Source: Opisthocomus hoazin
Taxonomy: Eukaryota > Chordata > Aves > Opisthocomiformes > Opisthocomidae
DNA length: 64,000 bases
NCBI RefSeq assembly: GCF_030867145.1
Contig: NC_134433.1
Location: 11,607,216-11,671,215, forward strand
Direction: 5' to 3'
Each line of letters starts with the position of its first letter. Positions within the stretch are counted from its first letter, which is position 1. A model generated the notes under the pieces. That model was not told where the DNA came from. It ran no database searches and was given only the letters and a program-made list of their open reading frames with translations. Shown in pieces: positions 51,016 to 64,000 of the stretch. The position numbers and the translations under genes were made by a program.

Positions 51016-54000
51016 CTGCAATAACCTAGGGGGTGAGGACCAGGGGGTTGGGGAGAGGGAAAGGAAAACAAAGTCAGTGCAAAGGGGAGGCAACGGCCAG
51101 GGGGAAACGTTTGGGGCTGGAAGGCCCAGCGGGACGCAGGCGGCATTCCACAGCACCGTGGGGATGTGCGGGGTGCCCCTCTTCTTCTCAACAGGGATGG
51201 GAGGGGTTTGTCTGTGCCTTGTAGCCTACCGTCCCCAGGGAAAAGGAGGCAGGCGAAGTCAGCACACCCAGTGCCGATGCGCAGCGTGTCCCGTCCCCTC
51301 TGCACACCCCAGGTTGCACGGCCCCAGCCCCCTGCCCAGCCCCACCAGACCGGGGAAAGTCCTGCTGAAGCGTGAGAGATGAATGACGTGGCCTGTCCTT
51401 AGTGTTTCGTTTTGGCTCCACCGCCAGAATCTCCCCCCCTTGAAAGCTGGTGAGGGATGCAGGTGCGAGAGCGGGCGGGCAGGGGCATTTGGGAAAAGCT
51501 GAGCCTCTCCTCACCTCCAGCCCGACCCCATCCCACGGGCCCATCTCACGGACCAACTGGGAAGCCCCGTCAGGGAGGCTGGGACGGATCTGGCCAGAAG
51601 GAAACTCAATAGCTTGGGTAATTATCCAATTTATGAGGCTCTCAAATCGAGTTTCCAGAGCACAGGAGTCCGGTGCCTCCGCGGCCCTGTCCTGCACGGC
51701 ACAGCCTCTGCCGGTGCCTCCGCTATGACCGCCCCGGCTCAGACTTCATCCCCTCGCAGCGGGGCTCCGCACCTGCAGAGCTCTCCCCTGGTGCTTCCTG
51801 CTGACTGGTGTCACCCCCAAAGAGTAGCAGATTTACAGGGAGAAAGTCAGCAAATGGGGGCTAGAAGTGTTACAAGCTATGGAGACCAGTCCATGTTGAT
51901 GCCCGAGTTCCTCCTGGCCCCTCAAACCACCCTGATTTTGCTCTGCTTGCACAGAGAAGCCACTTCAGACACCCCATCCCAGAACGGTCCCTGCAGGCTC
52001 CCAGGACCAGGATCCCGAAGCCGGGGAGAGGGCCAGACCCCATACAGGTGAGACAGCCAGGACGCTGCCTGCTCTGCCCCTGCATGTTCACGCTGTGCAG
52101 TGCTGCACGCCCCGTCCTCAGTTCGGCAGAGACCGGCTCGTCCCCGTGCCATGCCGTGCCGGCGGCAGTGCGTGCCCTGGACGGGGCCGTGCCGTGGCGA
52201 GTGGAGGGCTGGCAGCAGCACACGGCCCCACTGCACCAAGCTGCCGTGAGAGGAAACTTCTGCTCTTCCACAACGCTGCCAGTTTCCTCTCTGTGGGCTA
52301 ATTTTAACCACCGTGCCGCTGTGTAGTGCGTGTCAAAAACCTGACCCTCCTCTGACCTCCAACCTCCCACCCCGGCTACTGCCTGAGCGAGCCACCCTCA
52401 CGCACCAGCAGCCGGGGCCACCTCCGCTTGCAGCGGACCCTGCGTCCCCCCGTACCTGTGCCGACAGGTGGAGGGGGAGGAGAAGCCCCTTCCTCCTTGC
52501 CGGAGGCAGTCGCTGCTGCGGAGAGGTGGTGTGAGCAGGGTCATGGCAAGAATGTAGTATTTCAGGGAGCAAGGGACCCGTAACCACCGATTCTGCTCCT
52601 AAAACACATGTCCTACGGGACAGAGGGGAGCAAAGGACAAGGTGACGCAGGCTGAGCAGCCCCAGGAGCAGGTCAAGTGCTGGGGACCTTCTTTCCTGGG
52701 AGAGCTTTTTGCTGCGTGGGACATCCAGCCAGGAGCAATCCCAGCATGTGTCACCGCAGGAACATTTCCATCCTCCTGGCTCTCTTTTAGGAACGATTCT
52801 GTGCAGGGGAAAGTCAGAAGGAAAGAGGAGAAGAAGAGCGAAGCAGGAATGGCTGTCATGGGAAACACCACCCCTGAGAGCTCTGGGCTGCAGCGGCCCC
52901 GGGGGAAGTGGTGGAAACCTCACCGCCTGCTTCATCCCCAGCTTGCCGGGCTAACGCCGCCGAGACCCGGCCTGGCTCCCATGGGGGGACTTCAGCCCAG
53001 GGAATTTCCAGTCCCGGTATCTGCAGTTCCCTTGTGTCCGGCACGGCCGTGGGGATGTGCCTGTGGCTCGAGCCCCGCTGCCAGCAGCCACGTGCCGTGG
53101 GATGCCAGGACGCAGCCGACGGCAGCAGCATCGGGGAAGGGGATGCAGGAACTGCCTGGCCAGGTAGGGAAGAGATGGGCACCTCATCCTGGTACCATTC
53201 CCAAGGGATTTCTCAAGACACCTCTAGAAATAAGAGCCATTGCATTTAGTTTAGGACCCATGAGGTTTCCACGCACGCGTGAAGGGCTGGGTGCTGACAC
53301 AGCTGCAGCGCAGCCATCTCTGCACAGCAAAGGCTTAAATCTCGCTGTCAGAGCATCCTGGGCTGGGAATGATCAGGCATGTTGCAGAAGAGATCCCTTC
53401 ACCCACGGCTGGGGCCAGGGACGAGGGCAGGTGGGTTTGCTCCTTGCTCCCCTGAAGAAGAAACAAGTAGGAAACACCAGATTTCCTGCCAAGGCAGCAC
53501 AGCCCGACGCTTCAATCCAGCTCATCTGCTGGGGAGAAAAGAGCCCAACCGAAGGCCCATGACATAATGCCACAGCAACTCGTCTCATGAACACATTTTT
53601 CCAGCCCACACGAATGAAAAACAGGGAAGGAGCAAACGCTTTGCACATCCCCATCACGTGCAGTCCTGCTCGAGGAGGACAGGGCAGAGCCCTGGGCTGC
53701 CGGCAGCCAGGCTGGCCCCGCCGCGGGGCAGCCCAGCCGCCGAGATGCTGGGAAAGAAGTGACCTGTGACTGGCACCCAGGTCTCTCTCGAGCGGCGGAG
53801 CGGGACCTTGCGTGCCGCAGAGCAGCCCGCTTTTGTCAGAAACTTCCTGTTTCGGAGTGGAAACGCGAGTGCCCGCGGCAGCGTCGGGATGCCCGGAGCG
53901 GCGGGACGGCCGCGAAGGCGCTCGCCGGCTCACGTGGCGATTCCTCGCTGCCGGAGCGCAGCGCGGGGAGGACGCCGGGAGCCGTGCCCACCCTTCCCGA

Positions 54001-54499
54001 AGGAACGGTCAAGTACAAAACGACACCGCGTCGATGTGTTTGGTGACGTGGCAGCAGACACCCCGGCCCCCGGCAGGGAACGCGGCCGCCCCACGTGCCC
54101 TTCCCCCTCCGACCGTGCAGTGAGACAGCAGGAACTGAAAGCCTGGCTTCAAGTCATCGCTGGGTATTAAAATAGGCCTGACACGCACGCAGCCGCTCTC
54201 AAAGGAAAACCGAAACTGAGAATTGCTGAAGTGGTCTGGTGCCCCCGTCCGTGACCCGGGCTCAGTTCCCCAGAGGCACAGGCGACCGAGGCATCGCCGA
54301 GCCCCTCGCCACCGTGGTGCCTCCTGGGGACACGTGGCTGGGGACCAGGCATGGGGCGGAGGTGGCTTCGGCTGCAGCAGCCCCGATCGCCATCCTGATT
54401 TCATCAGGCCCGGAGACAGAGGTTTCTAATCTCCTGCTGCATCAACCAGGCTAACCACCGGCTCCCAGCACCCACCGGCCGGCTGGGCTGCTAAGGCAC

Positions 54500-54665
54500 G
54501 CTGACGAAGCTCGTTAGCACTCCAGCTGCTAATTCACGGGTCATACATTAACATACTAATCATTGAGTAAGACCCAGCAGGACACACATTAACACACGCT
54601 AACTGCCTGTAGAGACCCACTGGGCTGCGCGTTAACCGTACCAGCTGCTGGATTTTCAAAGCCAC
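54500..54665. promoter_or_regulatory. Island with repeated TTAAC/TTAGC elements
   Basis: CGTTAGCAC, GCTAATTCACG, ACATTAACATACTAATC, ACACATTAACACACGCTAAC and GCGTTAACC within 165 bp. ACATTAACA is nearly repeated about 45 bp apart. Function inferred. Confidence 0.33.
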
Positions 54666-55124
54666 TCTGCAGTGCCAGTTCCAGCAGGACCCTGCGTGTG
54701 TTACCTGCTGCCAGGCGCGAGCAGGGTCCCCAGGTCTAACGAGGGGTCTCCAGATCTGCCAAAGCTCTGTGGCCTTGGCTGTGTTTTCCTCCGCAGATAA
54801 CGCAGGCTGAGGGGAAAAGCTTCCCCCAGCGCAGTGTGCTGCTCTGTAACAAGGGGAGGGCAGAGGGCTCCCACGCGGGCAGCCGGCACCTGGCCCGAAG
54901 GAGATGCAGCCCTGACCCCAGCATGGGTCCTCCAGGAGATGTATGGGGAGGGAAGGGACTCTGAGCGCTGTGCCGGGGGACACACGCACCCGGTGCTGGC
55001 CGGTGTCACCATCAGAAACCAGCCACGGTCCTGCTTCGGGTCAGAGGCGCGCCTGGAGCTGGGGGGCAACCCCTCTGCCCCCCCCCGCCAGCCCCACTGC
55101 TCCGCACCCGGCTCTCCCACAGCC

Positions 55125-55215
55125 AAGCAAATCACTGTCACACCCACCGCAGCCTTCAATCAACTTTTACAACTTGTTAATTTTACGCAGCGTCCTAAAG
55201 AGCAAATAACTGGGA
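55125..55215. promoter_or_regulatory. Small AT-rich island
   Basis: TTCAATCAACTTTTACAACTTGTTAATTTTACGC, with AAAGAGCAAATAAC after it. Function inferred. Confidence 0.25.
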
Positions 55216-58200
55216 GGCAGGAATGCAGACTCTGTCAGTTAGTCCAAAGAGCCTCCGGCAGTCGAGCCAGCTGGCCAGGGGAGCCCCGCTCGGCCGCGGG
55301 GACCTGCCCCATCCCAGGGGAGTCGTGGTCCGGAGAGGGCTGCCCTGCACCCCTGGCAGCCTCCAGCAATGCCACGCTGCTGCTGGCGGTGTGTGGAAGG
55401 ACCCCGGCAGCTTCTCTCTCGGCAAAACCTTAATACTCTGCAAGGAAACAGGAGGCAGCGGCTTCGGAGCAGGGTTTGCTCGGAGGACGGGCTGCCATTG
55501 CCGGCTCTGCATTCCTGTGTGCGAGGGGGAGACACGAGCACATCCTGACAGCTGGATTCAGAAGGGGAAAAGGACATGAGAAGTTTGAGTCATGGCAAGG
55601 AGAGATCCCATCCCAGATTCGGAGATGGGAACGGGATAGGACCAGGACTCAGAGCCAAGCTCCAGCACGATCCAGCATGGGGATAACACTGTTTTTGCCA
55701 CATCGCTTTAAACACGGCTTAGCTGAAGTAGCTGAACGACGCTGAAACCAAGCGAGCCCCAAACAACCTAAACCGCGCAGTGTCTACACGGCCCAGATGG
55801 AACATTTGCTGTGACCCTGCTAAAACATCCCCGCGGGCCGTGGCTTAAAGGCCTCCGGGTGCCCTGCGCCTCCTCCTCCCGTCCCCGGGGAGCCAGCTCG
55901 GAGGGCGGCCCCGCGCGCTGGAGGAGGAGCGCAGAGCAAAGAGCTCGGTTTGGTCCCATCCCTTCTGGGTTTTCATCTCACAGGCTTGTACAAAAGCTGG
56001 GCTGGGTTTAAGCCTGGACTTATCACAGCCCAGCTTCTCTGGGCTTGTTCCCCGGCCAGGATGCGGCCCGAGGAGCCCCTCGCCCTGCCCAGCCCCAAAC
56101 GCAGCCTGGGGCGGGTTGGCCACCTGGGTAGGGAGGGCCAAAGCGTCCGTCACGGCTGGGCAGCAGCGCTCGCAGCTGGATCGCAACCCTGGTTTCTGCA
56201 GCTGAGAGCTGGCTTCAGCCACAGCTTCTCGCAGAGAAACTTCTGATTTTGGCTGATCCCACACCGAGCCGGCTCGGTGGGTGCGGCTCCCACATGCCTG
56301 CACCTCTGTGCACGACCCGAGAGAGCAACTGTGGCTGCAACGGGGCCCAAGCCAAGGCACCATTAGCTGCGATGTATCTCGCTGCTGCCTGGCTCTGCAG
56401 GACTCAGTGCCATGCTGGCAGCACCTAGCACCAACCAGAGAGCACACATGGGGAAAGGACTCACCACATCCATATCTGATGCTCCATCACAGCAGAGAGG
56501 TGCACCAGAACACACCCAGGGAAGACAGAGAAGCTCAGAACCACTCCAGTTGCTCTTCCTCATTGCCACTGCTGGAGAACCACTTTCTCTGCAAAGCAGG
56601 GCCTTCCCAAAGAGAAAGCATAGCCAACGTCTTTGCCAAACCTCTTTCCCAGCACCCTGAGCCTTGCAGAGACCTGGCTCCAGCCTCTGCACCGGGGCAC
56701 ACGGTCTCAGACGAGTCATCCGAGCAGATGTGCTCTTGGCCTCCTAAACGCCTCTATCTTTCCAACCTTGGCCATGTAGCTCAGCCACAATTGGCCTTTA
56801 AAACTGGAAAGCAGCACAGGAAGGGAGCCAACTGCCCACCAGCACTAAGGTTTGCCAGGCTAAGACCAGCCTTGTCCCACGCAATGATGCACAGAAGACG
56901 CACGGGTGATTTACAGGCGCGAAGCGATAGATCTGAGCTGAGTCATCCAGCTTCTGGTGTCAGAGATCAGAAGAAGCCCTGAGGAGCCTGCACGGGTTTC
57001 TACCGTGAAGGTTTTCAGACTGCACCCAAGGCACTGGTACTGTCACTGCTGGCAGCTGTAGGACACGAAGGTGAGACCCAGCGACGTGGGGGAGGCTGTG
57101 AGCAGTTCTGGGGCTTGGAGCCTGCTCTCAGCAAGCCCTCCCCAGAGCAGGGGATCCCTGCACCAGCACGCCGAGGGAGCAGCCCTCCCCAGAGCCGTCT
57201 GCCTGCCAGGGGCCAGTTCTCTCTCCCTGACTGGCACCTAGTGGCTGTGGGGCAGGAATACAGACTGAATTTTTACTGATCTAGGCCAGAAGACACTTAA
57301 AACTCTGTATGGAAACCCCACACTGCCACAGGTCCCAGCCTAGGTCCCCTTTGTGCCGCGGCACAGCCTGGCACTGCCCTACAAACCATCTCCCGGCTCC
57401 TCCAGACTCTCAGTGCAGCCAGCTGCTCTCACCTCTTCCCCTCCTTGGCGATGGCTTACCACAGAGTTGGGGAAAGCTACCTGTCCACCCCATAATACAC
57501 CTGAGGGTGCTGCAGGAACCGTCTGTGACTTGTGCGGAAGAGTCAATACCAAAGTCACCTGAAGCACGTGCTCTGGATGGAAAGCCGTTCTCAGCCCCCT
57601 CTCTAGCTCCTGTGCCCAGGATGACCCGGAGGGCTGGCTCCAGGCTCCTCTGAAGCACGAGGAGCTACGCAGCCCAGAGAGGAAAGTCTCTGATGGCTTC
57701 CAACCCAAGCTTTTGGCTTTCGCTGATGCTTGGAAAGACTTGCCCTGATGCCTTACTCACCTGTTAAATGTGCTAAAAAACCTTTTCGTCAGTTTGTCTC
57801 TCCAGTGAGCAGCAGCCTTTGCAGTAGGGAGCAGCTGGCTCCAGGCTGCATCTGACCCCTCCTAGGCAGGAGGTGGGTGGTCGGCTGATTTAACTTTACT
57901 CCCACCAGCCCATTCCTATTGGGCAGCAGCAAAACAAGAGAAAAGCATGACTTTAGCCTGGGTGAGAAGTCCCATAGAAGACGATGGGGTACAGGAGGTC
58001 TCCACAGAGTGATGGAGATGTTCCATCTGGTCTGCAAGTGTGGCTCCTGCCTGGTTCTCATTGTGTCCTCAGGCATCGCTGCCAACAGCTCAGCAAGAGC
58101 TACGGGCTTCCCCACATTGCAAAACATCACCTCCAGTAAGATGCTGCAGGAATTTCCATCGGAGAAAGCATTTGCTTCCACCCTCCGTGGCCACGTGCCC

Positions 58201-59974
58201 CAGTTCTGGGCAAACCGATCCCTGCAGCTGTGAAATATCTGGGGCACTTCTGCTCTGCGAGGTGAAGCCTTGAGCACAGGACCACGCGTTCCAATTGTTT
58301 GTCAGCAGAACAAGGGGTTTAAAGATCACAGCTTTGAAAGAGGCAGATGACTCTGGGAGAAACAGCGAGTCACAGCCAGGGACTCCCTGTCACAGCCATC
58401 TCGATGCCCTCCTCTCTCCCACCCAGCTCCCAGCACATCCCCAAACTTCCCAGGGGAAAAAAGAAAAAAATACAGGCCACAGAGTAAAGCCAAGTCTGAA
58501 GGAGCCCACTCTGCTCCTCCCTTGCAGACCCTACTGGAACACTACCCAGGGAAGACAAGCCCCTGAAAGAGTGTCCCAAGCCCGTGGTCCCAGGCTGGGG
58601 AAGGAGGAAGGCGAGACCTGCACCCTCAGTGAGGCCAGCATGGCACCACCGTCCGCTTCCGCAGGGCACGGGCTGCTCTCCCTGCTGCACGAGTCTCCAG
58701 TCTTTTCCTTTTCAGGGACTGGGGGAATTTATTTCCTCTGCCATTTCGGAGGATGCCTGCCTTGCCAGAGATTGTTTTGCAGAGTTGAGAAAGATAAGAA
58801 AGTGGTTAGCAGGCTCTTTGGTGGAGGAAGGGAGGATTGCTTAGTAAGGGAAAGGGGAGCGCTCCGCTCCCAGCAGACACACGCTGCCCTTCCTCTGAGG
58901 CCACCGCTCCGGGAGACGCTGGGGACCAGGCCGGTCCATGCCCGCACCTCTCCAGCCCCGGCGTTTCTCGGGTACGTCTGCTCATGGGGCCACACTGTGC
59001 TGGTGACCAGAGGCTGTTCCTGTGCCAGGGCTTGGATCTGTCTCTCCTGGAATTTGGGAAATGCAGCTGATGAATGTTCAAATCCAACATCTCGACTGCA
59101 AATCTCAATGTGCTCTTGCAACAGTAAGAGCCCTTTTTTCAGGACATGTGGAAAAAAAGCCAGGCAGGAGCCACGTCCAGGCTGCCCATGCCGCTGGGAA
59201 AACGCTGCGGTTATCTGGCAACCTCCCCGTTTCAGACAGCACCTCCTGAGCGGCGGCAGCAGGGAGCTGGCCTCGCCCGGGCGTTCACACGGAGCAAGCC
59301 CTGAAGACGCACAACTGCTGCCGAGCGTGTCCATCCCTGGCACGCCAATGCCTTGCAGTGCTCTGGGGAGGTTCAGCTCAGCCCCTCCGGACCCTACACC
59401 CACCCCTCACCCAGGCACCCTCTGAGCAGATGAAGGCATCGCGCACAGCAGCGGGGCAGCCAGTGTTTTGCTCTCACCGACAGCAAGAGCTCTTTCGCAA
59501 GGACTTCCCCACGGAGACAACTGCCCCGTGATTTGGCCCACAGAGTAACTATCCCACAGGACAAGACACCAGTGTCTGGGGCAGCAGAGGGCTGAGACAG
59601 TGGGAAGTTGGGTGGTGGAAGGAAAAGAGTTACAACACAGGAACGGGGGAGCAGGGATGAGGTTCTACCCTACAAAAATAGCAAAAAATGGTGCAAACCA
59701 GAGCTCACCCTTACAGCACCCACCTGCCCTGCCCGCACTGTCCACCTCTCGCCCTTCCAGTGTGACCTCTGCTACAGGCAGCGAGGAAACCACCGTGTCA
59801 GCCGGTAACACCCATGGCATGGCGGACTTCCACCCCCGGAGGTGTTAACAGGCCGCTGCGTCCCTCGCAGACCTGACTTCTGACCTCAGCCAGCGGGAGG
59901 GAGAGGAGAGGTAAGAGCTGGAATATTCTGCCTGGTCCTGGCAGAGCCGGTCAGGAAGCCGTTTCTGAGAGTTT

Positions 59975-60170
59975 ACACAGCTTATACATTCTCCATGCAG
60001 TTCCTGGACGCCTTCCATCGCAGATGAGAGTTTTATGTCGAATTTTAAGTTTGACCACAAATATTTAAACTTCCTTGGACCACAAATGCTGTATCTTCTT
60101 TGTGGTTTAGTTGGCACCAAATGAGTATTTACAGATCCCTATATGTCTGTCTGTCATTTAAATATCTCGT
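59975..60170. promoter_or_regulatory. AT-rich island with three RUNX-type sites
   Basis: ACCACAAA at 60054-60061 and 60079-60086, then its inverse TTTGTGGT at 60099-60106. The flanks include AAATATTTAAAC, CCTATATGTC and ATTTAAATATC. The last two RUNX-type sites can form an 8-bp stem. Function inferred. Confidence 0.4.
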
Positions 60171-60869
60171 GGAGGTGCCAAAGGCTTCAAAAGTGGAGGG
60201 GCTCCTCAGGCAGACTCCGTGATTCCCCCTCTCTGCCCTTCTTTACTCCGCACAGGCACGGGAGAGGCGCAGATGCCGGCCAAGCCTTTGCAGAGGGCAC
60301 AGTCACTGCTGGTCCGAGCATTTCATCCTTGCACTCTATTACGCTTGCTTTTCAGAAATGTCATCTGAGATCCTGCTCTAACTTCCACAGCTCCTTGCCC
60401 TGGTGGATATTTGAACCAGGATGAAAGCCTTTGGAATTTTCTCCTCTTCTTTTGGGAAACTTAGGATTTCTGAGTCTACAGGAGACTGTTTTAATGAGAA
60501 CCACTAAACCTCCCTAAAGCAGCACAGCTCCCACCTGGCTGCTGCTCGCAGCCTCCCCACGGGTGTTTTCACTTCCTCAGACACAAGCCATTCTCAGAGG
60601 GTGACAATCCAGACCTGCTGAACTGGGATCCCGCTCTAGGGAAACTGGTTAGAGTGGTCAGTCTCAGTGGCAGAATGGTAACGAATTCGGGGAAAGCTGT
60701 TCAGCCAGGAAAACACAATCAAATAAACACCATAAAAGGTCCCTCCTAAGCACCCTGCACCAAGGGAATTTGGTGTCGCCGTTGCACGGAGCTGGACGGG
60801 GAGCAGAGCTGAGGGTCCCTGAGCTGACACCCAGCTGTGTGGGCGAGTTACAGGGAGCGGCAGCCCGAA

Positions 60870-61010
60870 ATCCGAGTTAACGCAGATTAACGCAGCGCAC
60901 ACCAGCTCGAATCAGGTTGTGTGTGTTTCATTTCCTTCAGACTTTTTAGTCTAGGACACAAATTGGACGCTTGCCCCACCGATTTTAGGGGAACTTTAGA
61001 ACACGTAGCA
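60870..61010. promoter_or_regulatory. Small island with doubled TTAACGCAG
   Basis: GAGTTAACGCAGATTAACGCAGCG is a direct repeat of TTAACGCAG spaced 11 bp, followed by ACTTTTTAGTCTAGG and ACAAATTGG. Function inferred. Confidence 0.25.
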
Positions 61011-62490
61011 GTGTGGTGGATCCTGCTCCTGCAAAGCTGCTTTCACCACCCCAGGGACCCAAGCCACCGGCCGGTCGCAGCAGCACCCGGGGAGCTCTCC
61101 CGTATGTCCCACCAACCCTTGGGAGCCACAGAGCAATTGCGTGCCCGGGGCAAAAAGCTGCAGCAACGGCTGCCCACATCAGAGGAAACAGATACCTGAG
61201 TCAGAGCAATGCGATGAGAAACCTCCGCTCCGCAAACCAGAAGGCAGACTGAGCAACGTCAGCGCCGAGCTGCCCCACTGCTGCTCCGCACGCCTCGCCG
61301 GCCCCGGACGCTGCCGGGGAGCTCGGGGCACTCCAGCTCCCCTCAGCTTTGGAAGCTGAAAGAGAAGCAGCTTTGCTTTGAAGCAACAAGCAGGCAAAGC
61401 CCGGCTAGCGGGGCTGGGGCTGCCGGGCGCAGGGAGGTGTTCCTCCGACGGTCGGCTCCTCTGTTGGGGCCGCCGATAAATTCCCTTGAAAACAGAGGGT
61501 GGGGACAGGGAAAGCAATGTAATAACACCAGAAGAATGCCACCACAGCTCGGTCGGCTGCGACACCACAGCCCCAGCGATATTAGCAACACTGGCATTTC
61601 CACCCACCGCAAGAACCACACTGGCAGCGCGCTCCCGGCGGCTCGGGGCAGGGCGGGAAGCGGCTCGCACCACTTCCAGCAGCCACTTCAGGGAGGGACA
61701 AACGCTGTATTTTGCTTTACAGCGAAATGCTGCCACTTAGGGGACTCCCGATGACGTTCTTGTGCCTGAGAGCCCATGTCCTCTTCGAGGAGGGGCTGCT
61801 CTGAGCGAGACACGCTTCGCTAGCCTACCAGAGAGGTAACTTTACGCACTGGATGAAGGCTCCAGCCCGCGCAGATCCTGCTCTGCCTCTAAGGAAGCAG
61901 CGACCACAGCTCTGCTACTTATAACCAATACTCAGCTCTTTTGGCAGATGATTAATGGCCCAAGTCTTACAGTCACTCGCTTCCAGCCGGGCCAAGAGCT
62001 GCAAACACACCTAGGGAAGGGAAGGGAAGGAGGAATTGGAAAGGCGGCTCGTAGGAGAGGAAAACTATTCGCTGTGTCTTTGTTTTCTGCAGAGCTCCTC
62101 CTCCCGGGAGCGGGATGCTGAGCGCAGAGCAGGGCCCCTGCCTCGAAACGGAGGAGCTGAACCAGAACAATAGGGTGGGGACTCTGGATGGGCCCCGACA
62201 AGTGGGGTGGGCTGGAGCGGGGGCACCGGTCCATCCTTTTGACTTCATTCACACTTACAGCTGCATTAGAGACATTTCCTGAAAGCACAGTAGGAAGAGA
62301 GGGGTATTCGCTCACTCCACCCTCCATCTAACACTGTCCTTGCGATCCAGCCACGCACCGAGAGCCAATTTTGGCCTCTGGCAAAGCTGCAGGCCAGACA
62401 TTACAAGCGCTGGTGTGAGCAGCGCAGGTCCCCACCCGATGAGCAGCGCGCAGACTTGGAGCAGAAAGCAGGGCTGCTGCAGCCAGCAAG

Positions 62491-62511
62491 AAAAAAAAAA
62501 AAAAAAAAAAA
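62491..62511 (+). repeat. poly-A run (21 nt)
   Basis: Pure A tract in the probable SMG6 intron. The upstream sequence is not recognised as a retroposed gene or SINE. Confidence 0.9.
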
Positions 62512-63180
62512 CCTCAATGTAGGGAAATGGAGAGTGCTTGAGCATGTCCAAGGTGGCCCTGAAGTGGACAAGGAGGTGTCAAGAGCGGGATCTCAGCATT
62601 CGGCTTCAGGACAAGGAAAGATGCAGCCACCGGGCGCCGTCACACGAAACGAAGCAGAGCTCCTCCCGCAAAAGGAACGAGGGGAGCGACAGCCCGGGGG
62701 CCTTGAGGCAGGATCCGTGCCACAACCCTCCCACCCCGGGGCGACCGTACCGCTGGGTCCACAGCACGTCATCTCCCGACGATGCCACGACGCGCAATGT
62801 GGAGCAGAGCACTGAAAACAGCGCGGCGAGCCCTGCGCCTGACTCACCGCGGCCTGGGAGCCCGCGCGTCCCCAGCGCATCGCGATCCTGCATGCGGAGC
62901 CTGAAAAACAACTTCTTTTTTGTTTTTTTTTTTTTTTCTGCTAAAAAACAAAAAACCAGCCGCCCTCCTCCAAATCTGGAGTTACTCAGCCTGACTCACA
63001 CCAAGGCTCTCCTGGCTCCGCTGGCAGAGCCTGCGCGTACCTGGAGCGGGCTGTGCCGGTGATGCCCACTGCGCCGCACACCTGGAGCTGCGGCACGTCC
63101 CTGAGCACCTGCGACACAAGCTTGTTGCACCCGAGCTAATTATTTTCAGCCTCAAACTTCAACCATTTTTGGTGAATCCC

Positions 63181-63235
63181 CAAATAAAAAAAAAATAAAT
63201 AAATGGAGACTATATATATATTTTTTTTTAAATGG
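63181..63235. repeat. A/T low-complexity tract
   Basis: AAATAAAA repeats, then TATATATATA and a T run. Confidence 0.85.
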
Positions 63236-64000
63236 GAAAAGTATTTCTTTCATTCTCCCATAGCAGAAATCCAGCAAACATGAAAAACATGAACCCAAAC
63301 CAAAGCTCAGACATCACATCTGGGGAGAGACCAAGCATGGAAAATTTTAATCCAAAGGTTAATGTTTGGGAAGCTCCGAGTGTGTGAAAAGAGGGGTTAG
63401 ATGGGTGCTGGTCCGCGGCTCGAACAGTTGTTGCCGCCAAGTGGCGGCTCTCAAACGGTGCCTGCCTGCCCCAGCCCAGGCACTCGGGGTCAGAAGCTAA
63501 AATAGAAAACAACTGAAATCATCACAAGCAAACAGTCAGATCAGATGCTGGAAAAGCCAGGCGAGGAAGCAGCCAGCAGTACAAAACGCAGCTCCAGCCC
63601 TGCGACTGGAAAGAACCTCCTGACTTGTCCTGGGCAAATCGCACCAAGCCGCATGGCAGCGGCGGCCGGGCCACCCTCTCCTGCTCCCCCCATCTCCCCT
63701 GTGCCACCTCTGCAGCCGCAGGGTCACTGGATGGCCCTGTGCCACACGTCCAGACTGCCACCTCCATCTCTGCTGTTCTGCAGGATCACACGCCAGCAGT
63801 TGTCACACTTGGGTTTTTACCACTCGGCAGCCTGAGCCTTCACCCTTCTCACCCAGAGCAGCCTTCTCCTGCCCAAGCACAGAGCACACTGCTCTCCACC
63901 TTCACCCGTGCCGACACACCTCCCTGTACCTGCCCGGAGCCGCGCAGCTCTGCTCCTCTCCTGCTCGCCCCTGCCCTGCGCCCTGAGCTGCTGGGCTCCT

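Larger units (their letters stand above)
51016..64000 (-). other. SMG6: Probable large SMG6 intron, no exon recognised
   Basis: Thirteen kb upstream of the first SMG6 exon found here. I looked on both strands for a splice-bounded exon ending one base into a codon and recognised none, and none of the longer open frames resembles a known protein. Contents are GC-moderate unique sequence, the AT-rich islands listed separately, a CpG-rich patch at about 53790-54010, and two A/T-rich low-complexity tracts near 62500 and 63200. Confidence 0.6.

Overview
The window is bird nuclear DNA, probably from a small GC-rich chromosome. The evidence is CR1 LINE copies with the avian ATTCTGTG-repeat tail, very high GC with many C and G homopolymers, compact genes, and the gene order DPH1 - OVCA2 - HIC1 - SMG6, which is the order at human 17p13.3. 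I see no bacterial features, CRISPR array, tRNA, rRNA or recognisable retroviral element.

Layout. 1-1414: C-rich degenerate repeat and the DPH1 promoter/CpG island. 1415-22932 (+): DPH1 in 12 coding exons, all with GT/AG junctions and matching phase, 425 aa. Its introns hold a nearly unbroken 5'-truncated CR1 LINE (13225-15756), two older CR1 relics, and many short AT-rich islands dense in homeodomain/POU-type motifs. 23376-24056 (+): OVCA2 as one uninterrupted 226-aa exon, with the first AATAAA after DPH1 lying 13 bp past its stop. 24208-24407: 200-N assembly gap beside a 39-bp minisatellite. 24779-28740: OVCA2-HIC1 intergenic DNA and the HIC1 CpG island, with an 86-bp near-perfect palindrome, a p53-type half-site, an upstream coding exon candidate and a TATA box. 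28754-30679 (+): HIC1 main coding exon (BTB, CtBP motif, five C2H2 fingers). 30680-32060: HIC1 3' UTR. 34259-51015 (-): the last six coding exons of SMG6, carrying the whole PIN nuclease domain, tail-to-tail with HIC1. 51016-64000: no exon recognised, most likely one large SMG6 intron.

The genes are not one pathway. DPH1 makes diphthamide on translation factor EF2, OVCA2 is a small serine hydrolase, HIC1 is a BTB zinc-finger repressor and SMG6 is the nonsense-mediated-decay endonuclease. What ties them together is layout: DPH1 and OVCA2 probably share a 3' end, and the introns of the housekeeping genes DPH1 and SMG6 look like hosts for regulatory DNA, HIC1 being the obvious developmental target. 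The most unusual observations are this island archipelago, three hairpin/fold-back inverted duplications, and the absence of the miR-212/132 cluster that lies between OVCA2 and HIC1 in mammals.
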